Both the position numbers and the translations under genes were made by a program. From positions 1 through 31,839 of the forward strand of contig CAAEMZ010000004.1 of NCBI GenBank assembly GCA_900757195.1: 31,839 bases of DNA, read 5' to 3'. This document shows positions 8,515-17,299 of the stretch, piece after piece (position 1 is the first letter of the stretch; each line of letters opens with the position of its first letter). Under the pieces are notes generated by a model. The model searched no databases. It was not told the origin of the DNA and saw only the letters and a list, made by a program, of their open reading frames with translations. The DNA comes from Lachnospiraceae bacterium (GTDB taxonomy: Bacteria; Bacillota; Clostridia; Lachnospirales; Lachnospiraceae).

Positions 8515-8570
8515 AACAGCCCTGTTCCCGAAGAAAACATTTCACAGTTTTCGAAGGGAACAGGGCTGTT
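8515..8570. repeat. Large palindrome, hairpin-family copy 2
   Basis: The 15-bp arms AACAGCCCTGTTCCC (8515-8529) and 8556-8570 are perfectly complementary. They enclose a 26-nt loop with inner stem GAAAAC/GTTTTC. Read on the minus strand the loop contains AAACTGTGAAATGTTT, as in the hairpin at 7949-8006. No T-run follows on either strand, so it is a poor terminator and better described as a repetitive palindromic element. Confidence 0.75.
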
Positions 8571-8724
8571 CGTGATTGTATGTATTTAAATATTTTTATC
8601 TTTTGTGGAATTTAAAAATAAATTCAAACATTATCTGCATTCACTGATTTACTATTTAAAATTTCTATGTTAATATGATTAGTATATAAGCAGAACTTCT
8701 ATATAAGATTAAATTCATTTATAA
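8571..8724. other. AT-rich region upstream of the LysR gene
   Basis: No gene is seen here. The stretch is very AT-rich. Possible -10 elements are TATGAT (8674-8679) and TATATAAG (about 8683), but neither has a convincing -35. Short T-N11-A matches typical of LysR sites are too frequent in such DNA to assign. Confidence 0.4.
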
Positions 8725-8736
8725 ATGGAGGAACCT

Positions 8737-9615
8737 ATGGATATTAATTACGAATTGTATAAAGTCTTTTATTATGTGGCAAAAACACTGAGTTTTTCCG
8801 AAGCGTCAAAAAAGCTGTTTATTTCCCAGTCCGCTGTCAGTCAGTCGATCAAAGCGCTGGAAAAAAAGCTGGAACAGCCACTTTTTATCCGAAATACCAA
8901 ACGGGTAAAGATGACGCCGGAAGGCGAAATTCTGTTTAAACATATTGAACCGGCGATCAACCTGATTATCCGCGGTGAGAATCAGATTATGGATGTGAAA
9001 GCCCTCGGCGGCGGCCAGCTCCGTATCGGCGCCAGCGACACAATCTGCCGTTATTTTCTTGTTCCATATCTGAAAGAATTCCATGAACATTTTCCGAATG
9101 TTCATATTAAAGTAACCAACGCCACTTCTGCCCGCTGTGTGGATCTTCTTGAAAATGAGCAGGTGGATCTGGTGGTCACGAATTTCCCGAATCCACGGAT
9201 GAATACGATCAGCCATATTCGCAAAGTACGGGAATTTCACGATGTATTTATTGCCAATGAACATTTCAGCCATCTGAAAAATAAACGTCTGGATCTGGAA
9301 GAGCTCCTTGGTTATCCGATACTGATGCTGGACAAAGCCAGTATGACCAGTGAGTTCCTTCATATTCTTTTCCAGCAGCACCAGCTCGACCTGGTTCCTG
9401 AGATCGAACTGAGCAGTAATGACCTTCTGATCGATCTGGCCCGTATCGGCCTCGGCATCGCCTTTATCCCGGAATTCTGTCTCACAGAAAAGGACTCGGA
9501 TTTATTTGTCATTCATACCCGTGAGATTCTTCCGCCCCGGCAGCTCATCGTCGGATACAATAACAACGTACCGATTTCCGAAGCTGCCCGGTATTTTATC
9601 GACAGTCTTTCATAA
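8737..9615 (+). CDS. LysR-family transcriptional regulator
   Basis: A 292-residue regulator starting MDINYELYKVFYYVAK. An ATG at 8725 is rejected because the GGAGG ribosome site (8727-8731) lies inside that extension, seven bases before the ATG at 8737. The N-terminal winged helix-turn-helix is clear (SFSEASKKLFISQSAVSQSIKALEKKL), followed by TPEG and a linker helix. An effector-binding domain follows (GQLRIGASDTICRYFLVPYLKEFHEHFP). LysR proteins usually control a divergent neighbour, but the next gene leftward is the degenerate XRE/DUF2442 patch, so the target is unclear. A bidirectional terminator follows. Confidence 0.93.
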   Translation: MDINYELYKVFYYVAKTLSFSEASKKLFISQSAVSQSIKALEKKLEQPLFIRNTKRVKMTPEGEILFKHIEPAINLIIRGENQIMDVKALGGGQLRIGASDTICRYFLVPYLKEFHEHFPNVHIKVTNATSARCVDLLENEQVDLVVTNFPNPRMNTISHIRKVREFHDVFIANEHFSHLKNKRLDLEELLGYPILMLDKASMTSEFLHILFQQHQLDLVPEIELSSNDLLIDLARIGLGIAFIPEFCLTEKDSDLFVIHTREILPPRQLIVGYNNNVPISEAARYFIDSLS

Positions 9616-9633
9616 TTAAAAAACACATAAGAA

Positions 9634-9688
9634 AGAGGTTTCCCGGCAAAAGCTTATACATATGCTTTTCCGGAAAACCTCTTTTTTT
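9634..9688 (+). terminator. Terminator between convergent lysR and DUF1292 genes
   Basis: The stem AGAGGTTTCCCGG(C)AAAAGC pairs with GCTTTTCCGGAAAACCTCT with one mismatch and one bulge. Seven T follow on the plus strand. On the minus strand a shorter TTTCTT follows, so it may also serve the DUF1292 gene. Confidence 0.85.
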
Positions 9689-9704
9689 AATCATTGGTAC
9701 TCTC

Positions 9705-10013
9705 TTACTCTTCGTCAAATAATTCGTCGAATTCTTCGCTGTCGAGAAGCTCGTCAAATGCATCGGATACGATTTCAAATTCTTCATCGCTTTCGATATT
9801 ATCTAACTGAATATCGTCTTCATTTTCACCATTTACACTGAAACGGTAAAGGAAAACTTCGCCTTCTTCAGCATCCTGATCCTCTAAAGGAAGTAAGGCA
9901 ACATAATCTCTTTCTCCTGCCGGAAATACAGCGATAACCGCACAATCCATCTCTGTGCCATCATCTAAACATACGGTGACGATATCGTCTTCATCTGGAA
10001 TAAATGTTCCCAT
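9705..10013 (-). CDS. DUF1292 family protein (YrzB-like)
   Basis: A 102-residue, strongly acidic protein. The N-terminal half (DDIVTVCLDDGTEMDCAVIAVFPAGERDYVALLPLEDQDAEEGEVFLYRF) is the DUF1292 domain; the C-terminus is a run of Glu/Asp-rich repeats (EEFEIVSDAFDELLDSEEFDELFDEE). The family is widespread in Firmicutes and has no firm function. GAGG lies eight bases before the ATG. It follows the helicase gene by 61 bp, with a small inverted repeat TTGAAC-N7-GTTCAA at 10034-10052 in the gap. It may be co-transcribed with gltX and the helicase. Confidence 0.85.
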   Translation of the reverse strand: MGTFIPDEDDIVTVCLDDGTEMDCAVIAVFPAGERDYVALLPLEDQDAEEGEVFLYRFSVNGENEDDIQLDNIESDEEFEIVSDAFDELLDSEEFDELFDEE

Positions 10014-10074
10014 TTTTCTACCTCAACTTTCTTTTGAACTTTACTGGTTCAATCTCACTTTATCAGATAATCTC

Positions 10075-11907
10075 CTAAAAATCAAGGAATTCTCCAATAA
10101 AAGGCGACATTTCTGCGGCCTTCCCATATCTCTCCCGCGTAAAATAAATCCGAAGGTTATTTTTCGCCCGGGTCATGGCCACATAAAACATCCGCCGTTC
10201 TTCCTCTTTGTCTGATTCTGTCATCGCCTTTTTATGGGGCGCTATCCCCTGATTGGCATCCGGAATGTAAACAAGATCGTATTCCAGACCTTTGGCACCG
10301 TGCATCGTCAGCAGCCGGATTCCCTCCGTTTCCTCAAACCGCTGTCTGGAACGGATTTTAAGCGTCTCCGAATACTGATCGATGGCTTCAAACCATTCTT
10401 CCCATGTTTTATAAGCGTGGCTCTTATCCATTAATTCATCCAGAACCTCTAACAGGTCTTCACTCTTAATGCCCCGGCTGGCGCCATATTCTTTCAGATA
10501 ATTATCATAACCAATCGAATTTCGGATATACTGAATGGCCGGATAGGGTCCCATCGATGAAAGCATATAAAAGTCATATTCCATCTGCTCGATGCGCTCG
10601 ACCATCCATTCCCGGTTTTCCAAATAATCTTTAACATTCGCCAGATTCACCGGATCTTCGTCCAAATAAGAACGGGAAATAAACCGGTTTGGCCGGTTAA
10701 TGATCCTCAGATAATCGGAACGGCTGTTTCCGCCAAATGCAATATTCATATAGGCAAAAATATCCTTCGCAATCCAGTGCTGATAAATGTTCGGCACCGA
10801 ATCCTTCATCACAAAGGGCACATTATAAACCATTAATTGTTCCACAAAACCGCTCATCTGAACATTCGTCCGGAAAATAACGGCGATTTCTTCCCAGGGA
10901 ACTTCTTTTTGTTCATGGATATCCACAATTTCCCGAATCATCTTTAAATACTGATCCGCCGGCTTCTGGAAAGCCTTCACAAGAACTTCCTCCCCCATTT
11001 CCCTGGCTGCCGTCATATCTTTGGCATATCGGTGTTCATTATTTTTTATTAATGCTTCCGCCCGCTTTACGACGGCCCCTGTGGACCGGTAGTTCGTATT
11101 CAGCACCGTCATTTTGGCTTCCGGATAGTCCCTGGTAAATCCAAGAAGAATTTCCGGTTTTGCACCACGGAATTTGTAAATCGACTGGTCGTCATCCCCT
11201 ACCACAAAAAGATTGTTTTCCGGCATAGCCAGCATCCGAATAATTTCATATTGTACCCGGTTAATATCCTGAAATTCATCAATCAGTATGTAGGTATATT
11301 TTTTCTGCCACGCCGCCAGAATATCCGGATATTTTTTGAAAAGCTGCCATGTCTGGACAAGCATATCATCATAATCCAGACGGCGCATCCGCCCCAGTTT
11401 CGCCGCATAAGCTTTATAAATTTCCTCAAAAACGTCCTTCGCACAGTTTACCGGATAAAAATGCTCCAGAGAAATCATATCCCCTTTAACCCGGCTGATC
11501 TCCCCGGCAATATCCATGACAAAATCCTTTTCATCATCCATTTCCACATCAATCTGATGGATAATGTCCCTGAGAATAGCATATTTCTCATCCTCGGAAA
11601 GAATATTTTCCACTTTATATTTATAGGCATACTTTAAAATCGTAAAAAAAATGGCGTGAAAGGTTCCGAAGCTTACCGGAAGATGGCGGCCGTCCATCAA
11701 ACGGTCGAAACGGCTCCGCATTTCACCTGCCGCTGCCCGGGTGAAAGTGACCACAAGAATATTACCCGGAGCCACCCCGGCTTTTTGAATCAGCCATTGG
11801 GTTCTCCGGGTAATGACAAGGGTCTTTCCGGACCCGGGACCGGCCAATACGAGCATCGGTCCCTGATTATGTTCAATTGCCTGTTTCTGGGCAGCGTCTA
11901 CCGACAT
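10075..11907 (-). CDS. UvrD/PcrA-type ATP-dependent DNA helicase
   Basis: A 610-residue superfamily 1A helicase expected to translocate 3'-5' on single-stranded DNA. Motifs are in order: Walker A AGPGSGKT (residues 22-29), Ia VVTFTRAAAGEM (52-63), II DEFQD (210-214), III VVGDDDQSIYKFRGA (235-249), IV LNTNYRS, V LLTMHGAKGLEYDLVYI, and VI RRMFYVAMTRAK. It is shorter than PcrA (about 720 residues), mainly at the C-terminus, as in many clostridial paralogues. The ATG overlaps the last 10 bases of gltX, which suggests translational coupling; the upstream ribosome site is weak. Whether it is the housekeeping PcrA is uncertain. Confidence 0.93.
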   Translation of the reverse strand: MSVDAAQKQAIEHNQGPMLVLAGPGSGKTLVITRRTQWLIQKAGVAPGNILVVTFTRAAAGEMRSRFDRLMDGRHLPVSFGTFHAIFFTILKYAYKYKVENILSEDEKYAILRDIIHQIDVEMDDEKDFVMDIAGEISRVKGDMISLEHFYPVNCAKDVFEEIYKAYAAKLGRMRRLDYDDMLVQTWQLFKKYPDILAAWQKKYTYILIDEFQDINRVQYEIIRMLAMPENNLFVVGDDDQSIYKFRGAKPEILLGFTRDYPEAKMTVLNTNYRSTGAVVKRAEALIKNNEHRYAKDMTAAREMGEEVLVKAFQKPADQYLKMIREIVDIHEQKEVPWEEIAVIFRTNVQMSGFVEQLMVYNVPFVMKDSVPNIYQHWIAKDIFAYMNIAFGGNSRSDYLRIINRPNRFISRSYLDEDPVNLANVKDYLENREWMVERIEQMEYDFYMLSSMGPYPAIQYIRNSIGYDNYLKEYGASRGIKSEDLLEVLDELMDKSHAYKTWEEWFEAIDQYSETLKIRSRQRFEETEGIRLLTMHGAKGLEYDLVYIPDANQGIAPHKKAMTESDKEEERRMFYVAMTRAKNNLRIYFTRERYGKAAEMSPFIGEFLDF

Positions 11908-13361
11908 GCTTCCAGCTTTTCGATGGCATTTTTAATTCTTGTCAGAGATTCTTCTTTGCCGATAACTTCCATAATCTCTGTCGCTCCGGCAGGCGTCATC
12001 TGCTTACCGGAAACTGCTGTACGGATTGGCCACATCACATACCCGTTTTTATAGCCTTTTTCTTTAACGAAATCTACAAGGCAGCCATAGAGAGCGTCAT
12101 TACTGTAATCCTCCTGAGCTTCCAAAACCGGAAGAATCTCCTTCAGAACATCCAGAGAAGTTTCCGCATTGGTTTTCATTTTTTTATGGGTGTACATCGA
12201 CACATCATATTCAGGTACAGCTTCAAAGAAATCAATCAGCGCCGGAATATCCGGGAAAATTTCAATTCTTGATTTTACCATTTCTGCCACTTTTTTTGTA
12301 TCCACATCTCTGTGAATCGTTTCCTTAATATATGGCAGCGCTCTCTCATAGAAAGCATCAAAATCCATCGTCTTAATATATTCACCGTTCATCCATTTCA
12401 GTTTGGTCATATCAAAAACTGCCGGAGACTTGCTCATGTGACGGTAGTTGAATGCTTTCACCAGTTCTTCCAGACTGAAAATTTCCCGGTTATCTTCCGG
12501 ACTCCATCCCAAAAGGGCAACGTAATTAACAACAGCTTCTGTTAAAAATCCCTGTTCAAGTAAATCTTCAAAAGAGGAGTGGCCGCTTCGTTTGCTCAGC
12601 TTCTTATGTTCTTCATCTGTAATCAGCGGACAATGAACGTATACCGGTACTTCCCAGCCGAAAGCTTCATACAGACGGTTGTACTTCGGAGAAGATGACA
12701 AATATTCATTTCCACGAACAACATGGGTAATGCCCATCAGATGATCGTCCACAACGTTGGCAAAGTTATAGGTCGGATAACCATCGGATTTAATAAGAAC
12801 CATATCGTCCAGTTCGGAATTATCCACCGTAATATCACCATAAATTTCGTCACAGAATGTTGTTGTCCCTTCGGTCGGATTGTTCTGACGGATAACATAA
12901 GGAATTCCGGCTGCCAGCTTTTCTTCAACTTCTTCTTTGGAAAGGCCCAGACAGTGTTTGTCATAAACCATAATCTCTTTTCCCGCCACTTCCTGTTTCA
13001 GGCTGTCCAGACGCTCTTTATCACAGAAACAATAATAAGCTTCACCTTTTTCAATAAGCTTTTTTGCATATTCCATATAAATGCCTGCTGCCTGACGTTC
13101 GCTCTGAACATACGGACCGCAGCCGCCGTCTTTATCCGGTCCCTCATCATGGATCAAGCCTGTTTTTTCCAGCGTCCGGTTAATAATATCCACTGCGCCT
13201 TCTACAAAGCGTTCCTGGTCTGTATCTTCAATTCTTAAAAGAAAATCTCCGTCTTCATGTTTTGCAATCAGATAAGCGTACAATGCTGTCCGAAGATTTC
13301 CTACATGCATCCGTCCTGTCGGACTTGGTGCAAACCGTGTTCTGACTTTCTTATCCATCAT
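11898..13361 (-). CDS. gltX: Glutamyl-tRNA synthetase
   Basis: A 487-residue class I aminoacyl-tRNA synthetase that charges tRNA-Glu. The HIGH-type motif is in APSPTGRMHVGNLRTALY (residues 11-28). The KMSKS-type loop is KLSKR near residue 255 (EHKKLSKRSGHSSFEDLLEQG). The C-terminal anticodon-binding helical region is complete. GAGGAG precedes the start; a second ATG directly follows the first, so the first residue is ambiguous by one. It starts 40 bp after the Gx transporter stop on the same strand and may be read from the upstream operon. The downstream helicase gene overlaps its 3' end. Confidence 0.97.
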   Translation of the reverse strand: MMDKKVRTRFAPSPTGRMHVGNLRTALYAYLIAKHEDGDFLLRIEDTDQERFVEGAVDIINRTLEKTGLIHDEGPDKDGGCGPYVQSERQAAGIYMEYAKKLIEKGEAYYCFCDKERLDSLKQEVAGKEIMVYDKHCLGLSKEEVEEKLAAGIPYVIRQNNPTEGTTTFCDEIYGDITVDNSELDDMVLIKSDGYPTYNFANVVDDHLMGITHVVRGNEYLSSSPKYNRLYEAFGWEVPVYVHCPLITDEEHKKLSKRSGHSSFEDLLEQGFLTEAVVNYVALLGWSPEDNREIFSLEELVKAFNYRHMSKSPAVFDMTKLKWMNGEYIKTMDFDAFYERALPYIKETIHRDVDTKKVAEMVKSRIEIFPDIPALIDFFEAVPEYDVSMYTHKKMKTNAETSLDVLKEILPVLEAQEDYSNDALYGCLVDFVKEKGYKNGYVMWPIRTAVSGKQMTPAGATEIMEVIGKEESLTRIKNAIEKLEACR

Positions 13362-13401
13362 TATCTACTCCTCATTCTAAATATTCTATAATTAATCCCT
13401 C

Positions 13402-13896
13402 TCAGGATTTTAGCACTTTGTCGATTCTCGGAATCACCTGGGCGGACACAATGCCGATAAGCATCCCGGTGATCGTTCCTGAAATCATCAGTAATGGCAT
13501 GTATGACAGAAGGTGTATATTTTCCACCACCGCCATGGCAACTGCCAACTGTCCCGCATTATGGAGAATACCTCCGGCCACACTGACACCGACAATCGAA
13601 AATTTTGGTATTTTTTTCAGAAGTATCATACCTCCGAAACTTAAAAGGCCTCCGGCGAGACTGTAAAGCATCGCCGCCAGATTACCAAAGGTTACCGAAA
13701 CAAGTAATATACGAATCATCGATACCGCCAGCGCCATCGGCGCCCCCATCGTATACAGGGCAACAACCACGACCAGATTAGCAAGTCCCAGTTTTATTCC
13801 GGGAATTCCAAGACTGATCGGTATTAAAACTTCTACATAGCTGAATATCATCGCCAGGGCAGTAAACATCCCGGCCATCGCAACTTTTTTTGACAT
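13402..13896 (-). CDS. Gx transporter family / HepPP-synthase component I-like membrane protein
   Basis: A 164-residue integral membrane protein with about five segments. It carries the family signature GIPGIKLGLANLVVVVALY and resembles ECF S-components in fold. Members are often labelled heptaprenyl diphosphate synthase component I, but sequence and context argue for a membrane transport or anchoring role. Families of this type occur beside NusG_II proteins and, in Listeria-like flavin-based electron transfer loci, such membrane proteins take part in extracellular electron transfer. It lies 10 bp after the NusG_II gene. No polyprenyl synthase partner is seen here. Confidence 0.85.
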   Translation of the reverse strand: MSKKVAMAGMFTALAMIFSYVEVLIPISLGIPGIKLGLANLVVVVALYTMGAPMALAVSMIRILLVSVTFGNLAAMLYSLAGGLLSFGGMILLKKIPKFSIVGVSVAGGILHNAGQLAVAMAVVENIHLLSYMPLLMISGTITGMLIGIVSAQVIPRIDKVLKS

Positions 13897-13906
13897 CTTT
13901 TATCCT

Positions 13907-14266
13907 CTAAGCATCCACTTCTTTTTCTTCACCGCCGCCGGTAATTTCAAGAACTACCCGGTGGGGAAGACATACAATCGTCTCATTAACTTTATCAATC
14001 GCTGCATGGTCCACACAGTAATGATCCGGGCAGTCCGCTTCAATCATCGAAACCCGGCCGTCCCGGATTTCAAACCGGTTATACCATCCGTCAATCTCGA
14101 GGGAAACCTCCTGGTCTTTATCCAGATCGTAGGTTTCATAGATTTTGCCGTCCACAGTGACCGTAAGTGTCCCACCGTCTTCCCGATTCATGTATTTTAT
14201 CACAAAAAACCCGGCAATGCCAAGAAGAAGAACGATGCAGACCAGTATAATATCTCCTTTTTTCAT
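13907..14266 (-). CDS. NusG domain II-containing membrane-anchored protein
   Basis: About 119 residues, starting MKKGDIILVCIVLLLGIAGFF. The longer frame to 14287 is rejected since AGGGG directly precedes the ATG at 14266. One N-terminal membrane anchor is followed by an extracytoplasmic NusG_II domain with the typical segment EADCPDHYCVDHAAI...ETIVCLPHRVVLEI. The spaced cysteines (CPDHYC and VCLPH) are characteristic of the family. It starts 7 bp after the stop of the preceding membrane protein and is followed closely by the Gx transporter gene, so the three are almost certainly one operon. Its biochemical role is not established. Confidence 0.88.
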   Translation of the reverse strand: MKKGDIILVCIVLLLGIAGFFVIKYMNREDGGTLTVTVDGKIYETYDLDKDQEVSLEIDGWYNRFEIRDGRVSMIEADCPDHYCVDHAAIDKVNETIVCLPHRVVLEITGGGEEKEVDA

Positions 14267-14273
14267 AATGCCC

Positions 14274-15890
14274 CTACTTTTTCTCAATACTGTTCATCAT
14301 AATGAACGCATCTTCAGAATCCATATAGCCAATCGTCACTTTATCTTCCGGCGCGATGACTGCCAGCACATCATCTAACTGAATCGATGCCATAAATACT
14401 TTGGAAGAGCCGCTGACCTGAATATAGAAATAGGTATTTCCCTCTTTCACCGCCGTATTGACGCTGAGAACCTTACCCGTAATCTCTTCCAGCGCACTGG
14501 TATCAATGACCTGTCCCGAAGACAGTTGTTTTGCGTATGCCGTATAAGCATCGTTCAGTGTATCTCCAATAGCTACCTGCTGATATTTTTCCACATTAAC
14601 AAAAGCAAACTTTTTAACCAGCCCTGCATTATCCTTCAGGGATACCAGATAGGTCGGCTGACCGCCGATATTCAATAACACCGGGAAGGTCGCCTTATAG
14701 GCCAGATTCTGAACCTGCCCTTCGGCAGATGCCATCGCAGAGTACTCTGTGGCACCGGATACAATATAATAATGGGCTTCTTTTGTACGCATATTGACAA
14801 GAACCAGACCGATATTGGATGCGTCATTACCCACAGATGTAAGGCCCGTATAAAGCCATACGTCATCTTCCAGCGCCAGATAATTATAACCGCCGGATGT
14901 TACGCAGACATCTTTCTGTCCGATGATCGTATTGATAAAACCATTTTTATACTGTCCCCAGTAATTAATCTGTTCATTAATAATATCGGCAGAATAAGCT
15001 CTGTCGACCCACTCCGGCACTTCACTGATATCGTAATACTGGGAATCTCCGGTACAGGCATCTACCATAACAACACCCGCTACATCCCGGCCTCCGAAAA
15101 AGCCGATTGTATATTGAATGACCGGACAGATCCAGTAAGGTTTTCCGTCATCATTGACTTCAAAAGAATAGCTTTCAAAAATCTTTGTCGGATACTTAAA
15201 CCGGAGATGACGGTCCAGATCCCTGAAAAAATATTCTCCCGGTGAATACTTAATTCCCTGTTCTAACTGAATAAGGTCCACATCCTGAGTCGTCATATCC
15301 ACAGAAATATACCCCGGTATACCATTGGACTGATTATTAAACCATTTAATAACATTCCCATACCGAAGCGGTGCAACCCGTGTCGGCACTCCCTGATAAT
15401 TAATCTGGGTATAAGAATAACTGCTTTCATCCACTTCAAACTGGGAAATCAGATTGACCAGTTCACCTATCTTACGATTACCAAGCTGTACTGCAGAATC
15501 ACGGTCAACAATCGGCACATCATTCATCGAAATCTGGGTAATATCCTCAGAAAACTCCCTGTTTTCCACAGGCATCATTTTCTGATAAGCCGAAGCGTGG
15601 AAAAACTGATGGGAAGCCACATGTCCCAGTCCGAGTACAACCACGGACACAGCAATAATGAGAATTCCGATTTTGGCATTTGTCTTTAAAAACTTAAAAT
15701 CAACCGTCCGGTTTTTTAAATCCGATACCGAAAACGTTCCGATCAGCGACGCAAGCACATAAACCACCGCCACCTCCAGAAGCCAGCCATAAAAGGCCGG
15801 TGACCGGAAATTCAGCGCCGGAAGTGTAAAATAAAAAGAAACCAGCGCAAAAACAATGGTAATCACAGCGGTGCGCAATATTTTTTTCAT
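14274..15890 (-). CDS. Membrane-anchored protein with large extracytoplasmic domain (unknown function)
   Basis: A 538-residue protein starting MKKILRTAVITIV. The in-frame TTG at 15911 is rejected because GGAGG sits ten bases before the ATG at 15890. Three hydrophobic segments lie in about the first 95 residues. A roughly 440-residue domain follows, with many aromatic residues and short beta-like repeats (for example VMVDACTGDSQYYDI and VLVNMRTKEAHYYIVSG, which look like two versions of one motif). The C-terminus (about the last 75 residues) may form an OB-like beta domain (GKVLSVNTAVKEGNTYFYIQVSG). I have no firm family name. It sits between a lipoprotein and the NusG_II gene, so a cell-envelope role is likely. 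Confidence 0.78.
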   Translation of the reverse strand: MKKILRTAVITIVFALVSFYFTLPALNFRSPAFYGWLLEVAVVYVLASLIGTFSVSDLKNRTVDFKFLKTNAKIGILIIAVSVVVLGLGHVASHQFFHASAYQKMMPVENREFSEDITQISMNDVPIVDRDSAVQLGNRKIGELVNLISQFEVDESSYSYTQINYQGVPTRVAPLRYGNVIKWFNNQSNGIPGYISVDMTTQDVDLIQLEQGIKYSPGEYFFRDLDRHLRFKYPTKIFESYSFEVNDDGKPYWICPVIQYTIGFFGGRDVAGVVMVDACTGDSQYYDISEVPEWVDRAYSADIINEQINYWGQYKNGFINTIIGQKDVCVTSGGYNYLALEDDVWLYTGLTSVGNDASNIGLVLVNMRTKEAHYYIVSGATEYSAMASAEGQVQNLAYKATFPVLLNIGGQPTYLVSLKDNAGLVKKFAFVNVEKYQQVAIGDTLNDAYTAYAKQLSSGQVIDTSALEEITGKVLSVNTAVKEGNTYFYIQVSGSSKVFMASIQLDDVLAVIAPEDKVTIGYMDSEDAFIMMNSIEKK

Positions 15891-15914
15891 ATATAAAATT
15901 CCTCCGCCCAAATA

Positions 15915-16622
15915 TTATTCAACGCTGTTTACAGAACATGGAAATGCTCCATAGCCACCGCTGGTCAAAACGAATTCATGGGTTTCCACGCTGCCGCTTT
16001 TTGTCGTAAACGCAACATCCACCACATATCCATTCGCTGTTTCCTGAATCTCTGTAAAGTCCATGCTTCCCACATAGCCCTCAGAACTGTAAATCATATA
16101 GCAGTCCGTGTCCACAACGTATTCAATACCGCCGATGGACGATGGAATTTCAGAAAGCGCGCTGTTTCCGGCAAACATTGCTTCCGCATATTCCGACATA
16201 ACCTCTCTCGGCACCTGATAGCCGCTGCCGTCATCCGAAAGGCTGATATCCGGATGAAGCCAGCTGTTTCCATTAATTGCCGCGTAAATACTGTTCCAGA
16301 AAAATTCACTGTTTGAGCTGTCGTAAGGATTTCCTCCGGCCATGGTCTTGCAAAGTCCTAAAAGGATCGGGCGCATACTGTCCAGTTCCTCCGGCACAGA
16401 AACGCTCACATCCGGTTTTGTTTCTTCAAAAGCCGGCTTTGTTTCCGGTTCAACGGATTCGGTTTCCGAAGCTTTTTTAGTTTCCGCTGTTGACTTGGTT
16501 TCATTGACAACAACTTTTCCCCCGGTTTCATTCTCTGTATTCTTTTTTCCACAGCCAGTCACAGATGCCATCATAAAACAGATAACGCTGACCGCAACGA
16601 ATAATTTCATTATCTTCTTCAT
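15915..16622 (-). CDS. Putative lipoprotein of the membrane operon
   Basis: A 235-residue secreted protein. It has a lipoprotein signal peptide (MKKIMKLFVAVSVICFMMASVTGC) with the lipobox SVTGC ending at the cysteine to be lipidated. A Thr/Glu/Lys-rich linker (about residues 27-75) and a roughly 150-residue globular domain follow. The in-frame TTG at 16649 is rejected because GGAGG lies nine bases before the ATG at 16622. It is first in the minus-strand operon, 24 bp before the large membrane protein. Function is unknown; co-location suggests the two proteins meet at the outer face of the membrane. Confidence 0.82.
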   Translation of the reverse strand: MKKIMKLFVAVSVICFMMASVTGCGKKNTENETGGKVVVNETKSTAETKKASETESVEPETKPAFEETKPDVSVSVPEELDSMRPILLGLCKTMAGGNPYDSSNSEFFWNSIYAAINGNSWLHPDISLSDDGSGYQVPREVMSEYAEAMFAGNSALSEIPSSIGGIEYVVDTDCYMIYSSEGYVGSMDFTEIQETANGYVVDVAFTTKSGSVETHEFVLTSGGYGAFPCSVNSVE

Positions 16623-16656
16623 ATAGTTTTCCTCCAATCTCCATATCAATTTTTAT

Positions 16657-16662
16657 ATTATA
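16657..16662 (-). promoter_or_regulatory. -10 element of the lipoprotein/NusG_II/Gx operon
   Basis: TATAAT on the minus strand, about 35 bp before the lipoprotein ATG. The matching -35 (TTTTAT, 17 bp upstream) is weak. Confidence 0.5.
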
Positions 16663-16778
16663 CACTATTTCATCCCAGAATAAAAGCCTTGGCAGCAATC
16701 TCCCGCCATCTCTGGAAACATTCCCCTCTTATATTTTCTTATGAAAGCATCCACTCTAATCTATAAGAAGGTGCGTTT

Positions 16779-17198
16779 ATGGATAAAATACTTCATTCCC
16801 TCTATAAATATATGCTTTTATTTGTTCTCGGCGGAAGCCTTTATTATCTGATTGAAATTTTATTCCGTGGTTATTCCCACTGGACCATGCTCATTGCCGG
16901 AGGACTGATTTTTCTCTATGCCGGTCACCAAAATAAAATCTGCTGCCGAAAGACCGGGTTTTTCAGGCAGACCCTTGCCGTCTGGACCTTTGCCCTTTGC
17001 ATTGAATTTTTTACCGGATGCATTGTAAACCTGCATCTTGGATGGAATATATGGGATTATTCTGCTCTCCCCATGAATCTGCTTGGTCAGGTCTGTCTCC
17101 CCTTCGCCCTTTTGTTTTTTCCGCTCTGTGCAGCCGCTCTCTTTCTCGACTTCCATCTGGAGCGCTGGCTTTTTCATGAGGAAAAACGCAAATTTTGA
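16779..17198 (+). CDS. CmpB-like putative ABC transporter permease (PF06541 type)
   Basis: A 139-residue integral membrane protein with four predicted segments. The motif ending FFTGCIVNLHLGWNIWDYSALPMNLLGQVCLPFALLFF is highly characteristic of the 'putative ABC transporter permease' family in Clostridia. There is no ATPase gene beside it and the transport role of the family is unproven. GAAGG lies seven bases before the ATG. It is transcribed divergently from the lipoprotein operon, and no terminator of its own is clear before the tRNA promoter. Confidence 0.85.
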   Translation: MDKILHSLYKYMLLFVLGGSLYYLIEILFRGYSHWTMLIAGGLIFLYAGHQNKICCRKTGFFRQTLAVWTFALCIEFFTGCIVNLHLGWNIWDYSALPMNLLGQVCLPFALLFFPLCAAALFLDFHLERWLFHEEKRKF

Positions 17199-17236
17199 CT
17201 ATTTTTAAAATTTTTTAATTTTTTTCAAAAAAACCC

Positions 17237-17265
17237 TTGCATTTTAAAATCACATATGGTATTAT
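17237..17265 (+). promoter_or_regulatory. tRNA-Leu promoter
   Basis: TTGCAT (17237-17242), a 17-bp spacer ending in TGG, and TATTAT (17260-17265), with an extended -10. A short palindrome GTCGCT-TG-AGCGAC (17273-17286) follows in the presumed 5' leader. Confidence 0.65.
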
Positions 17266-17299
17266 TCGTATTGTCGCTTGAGCGACTAAGAAACGAAAC

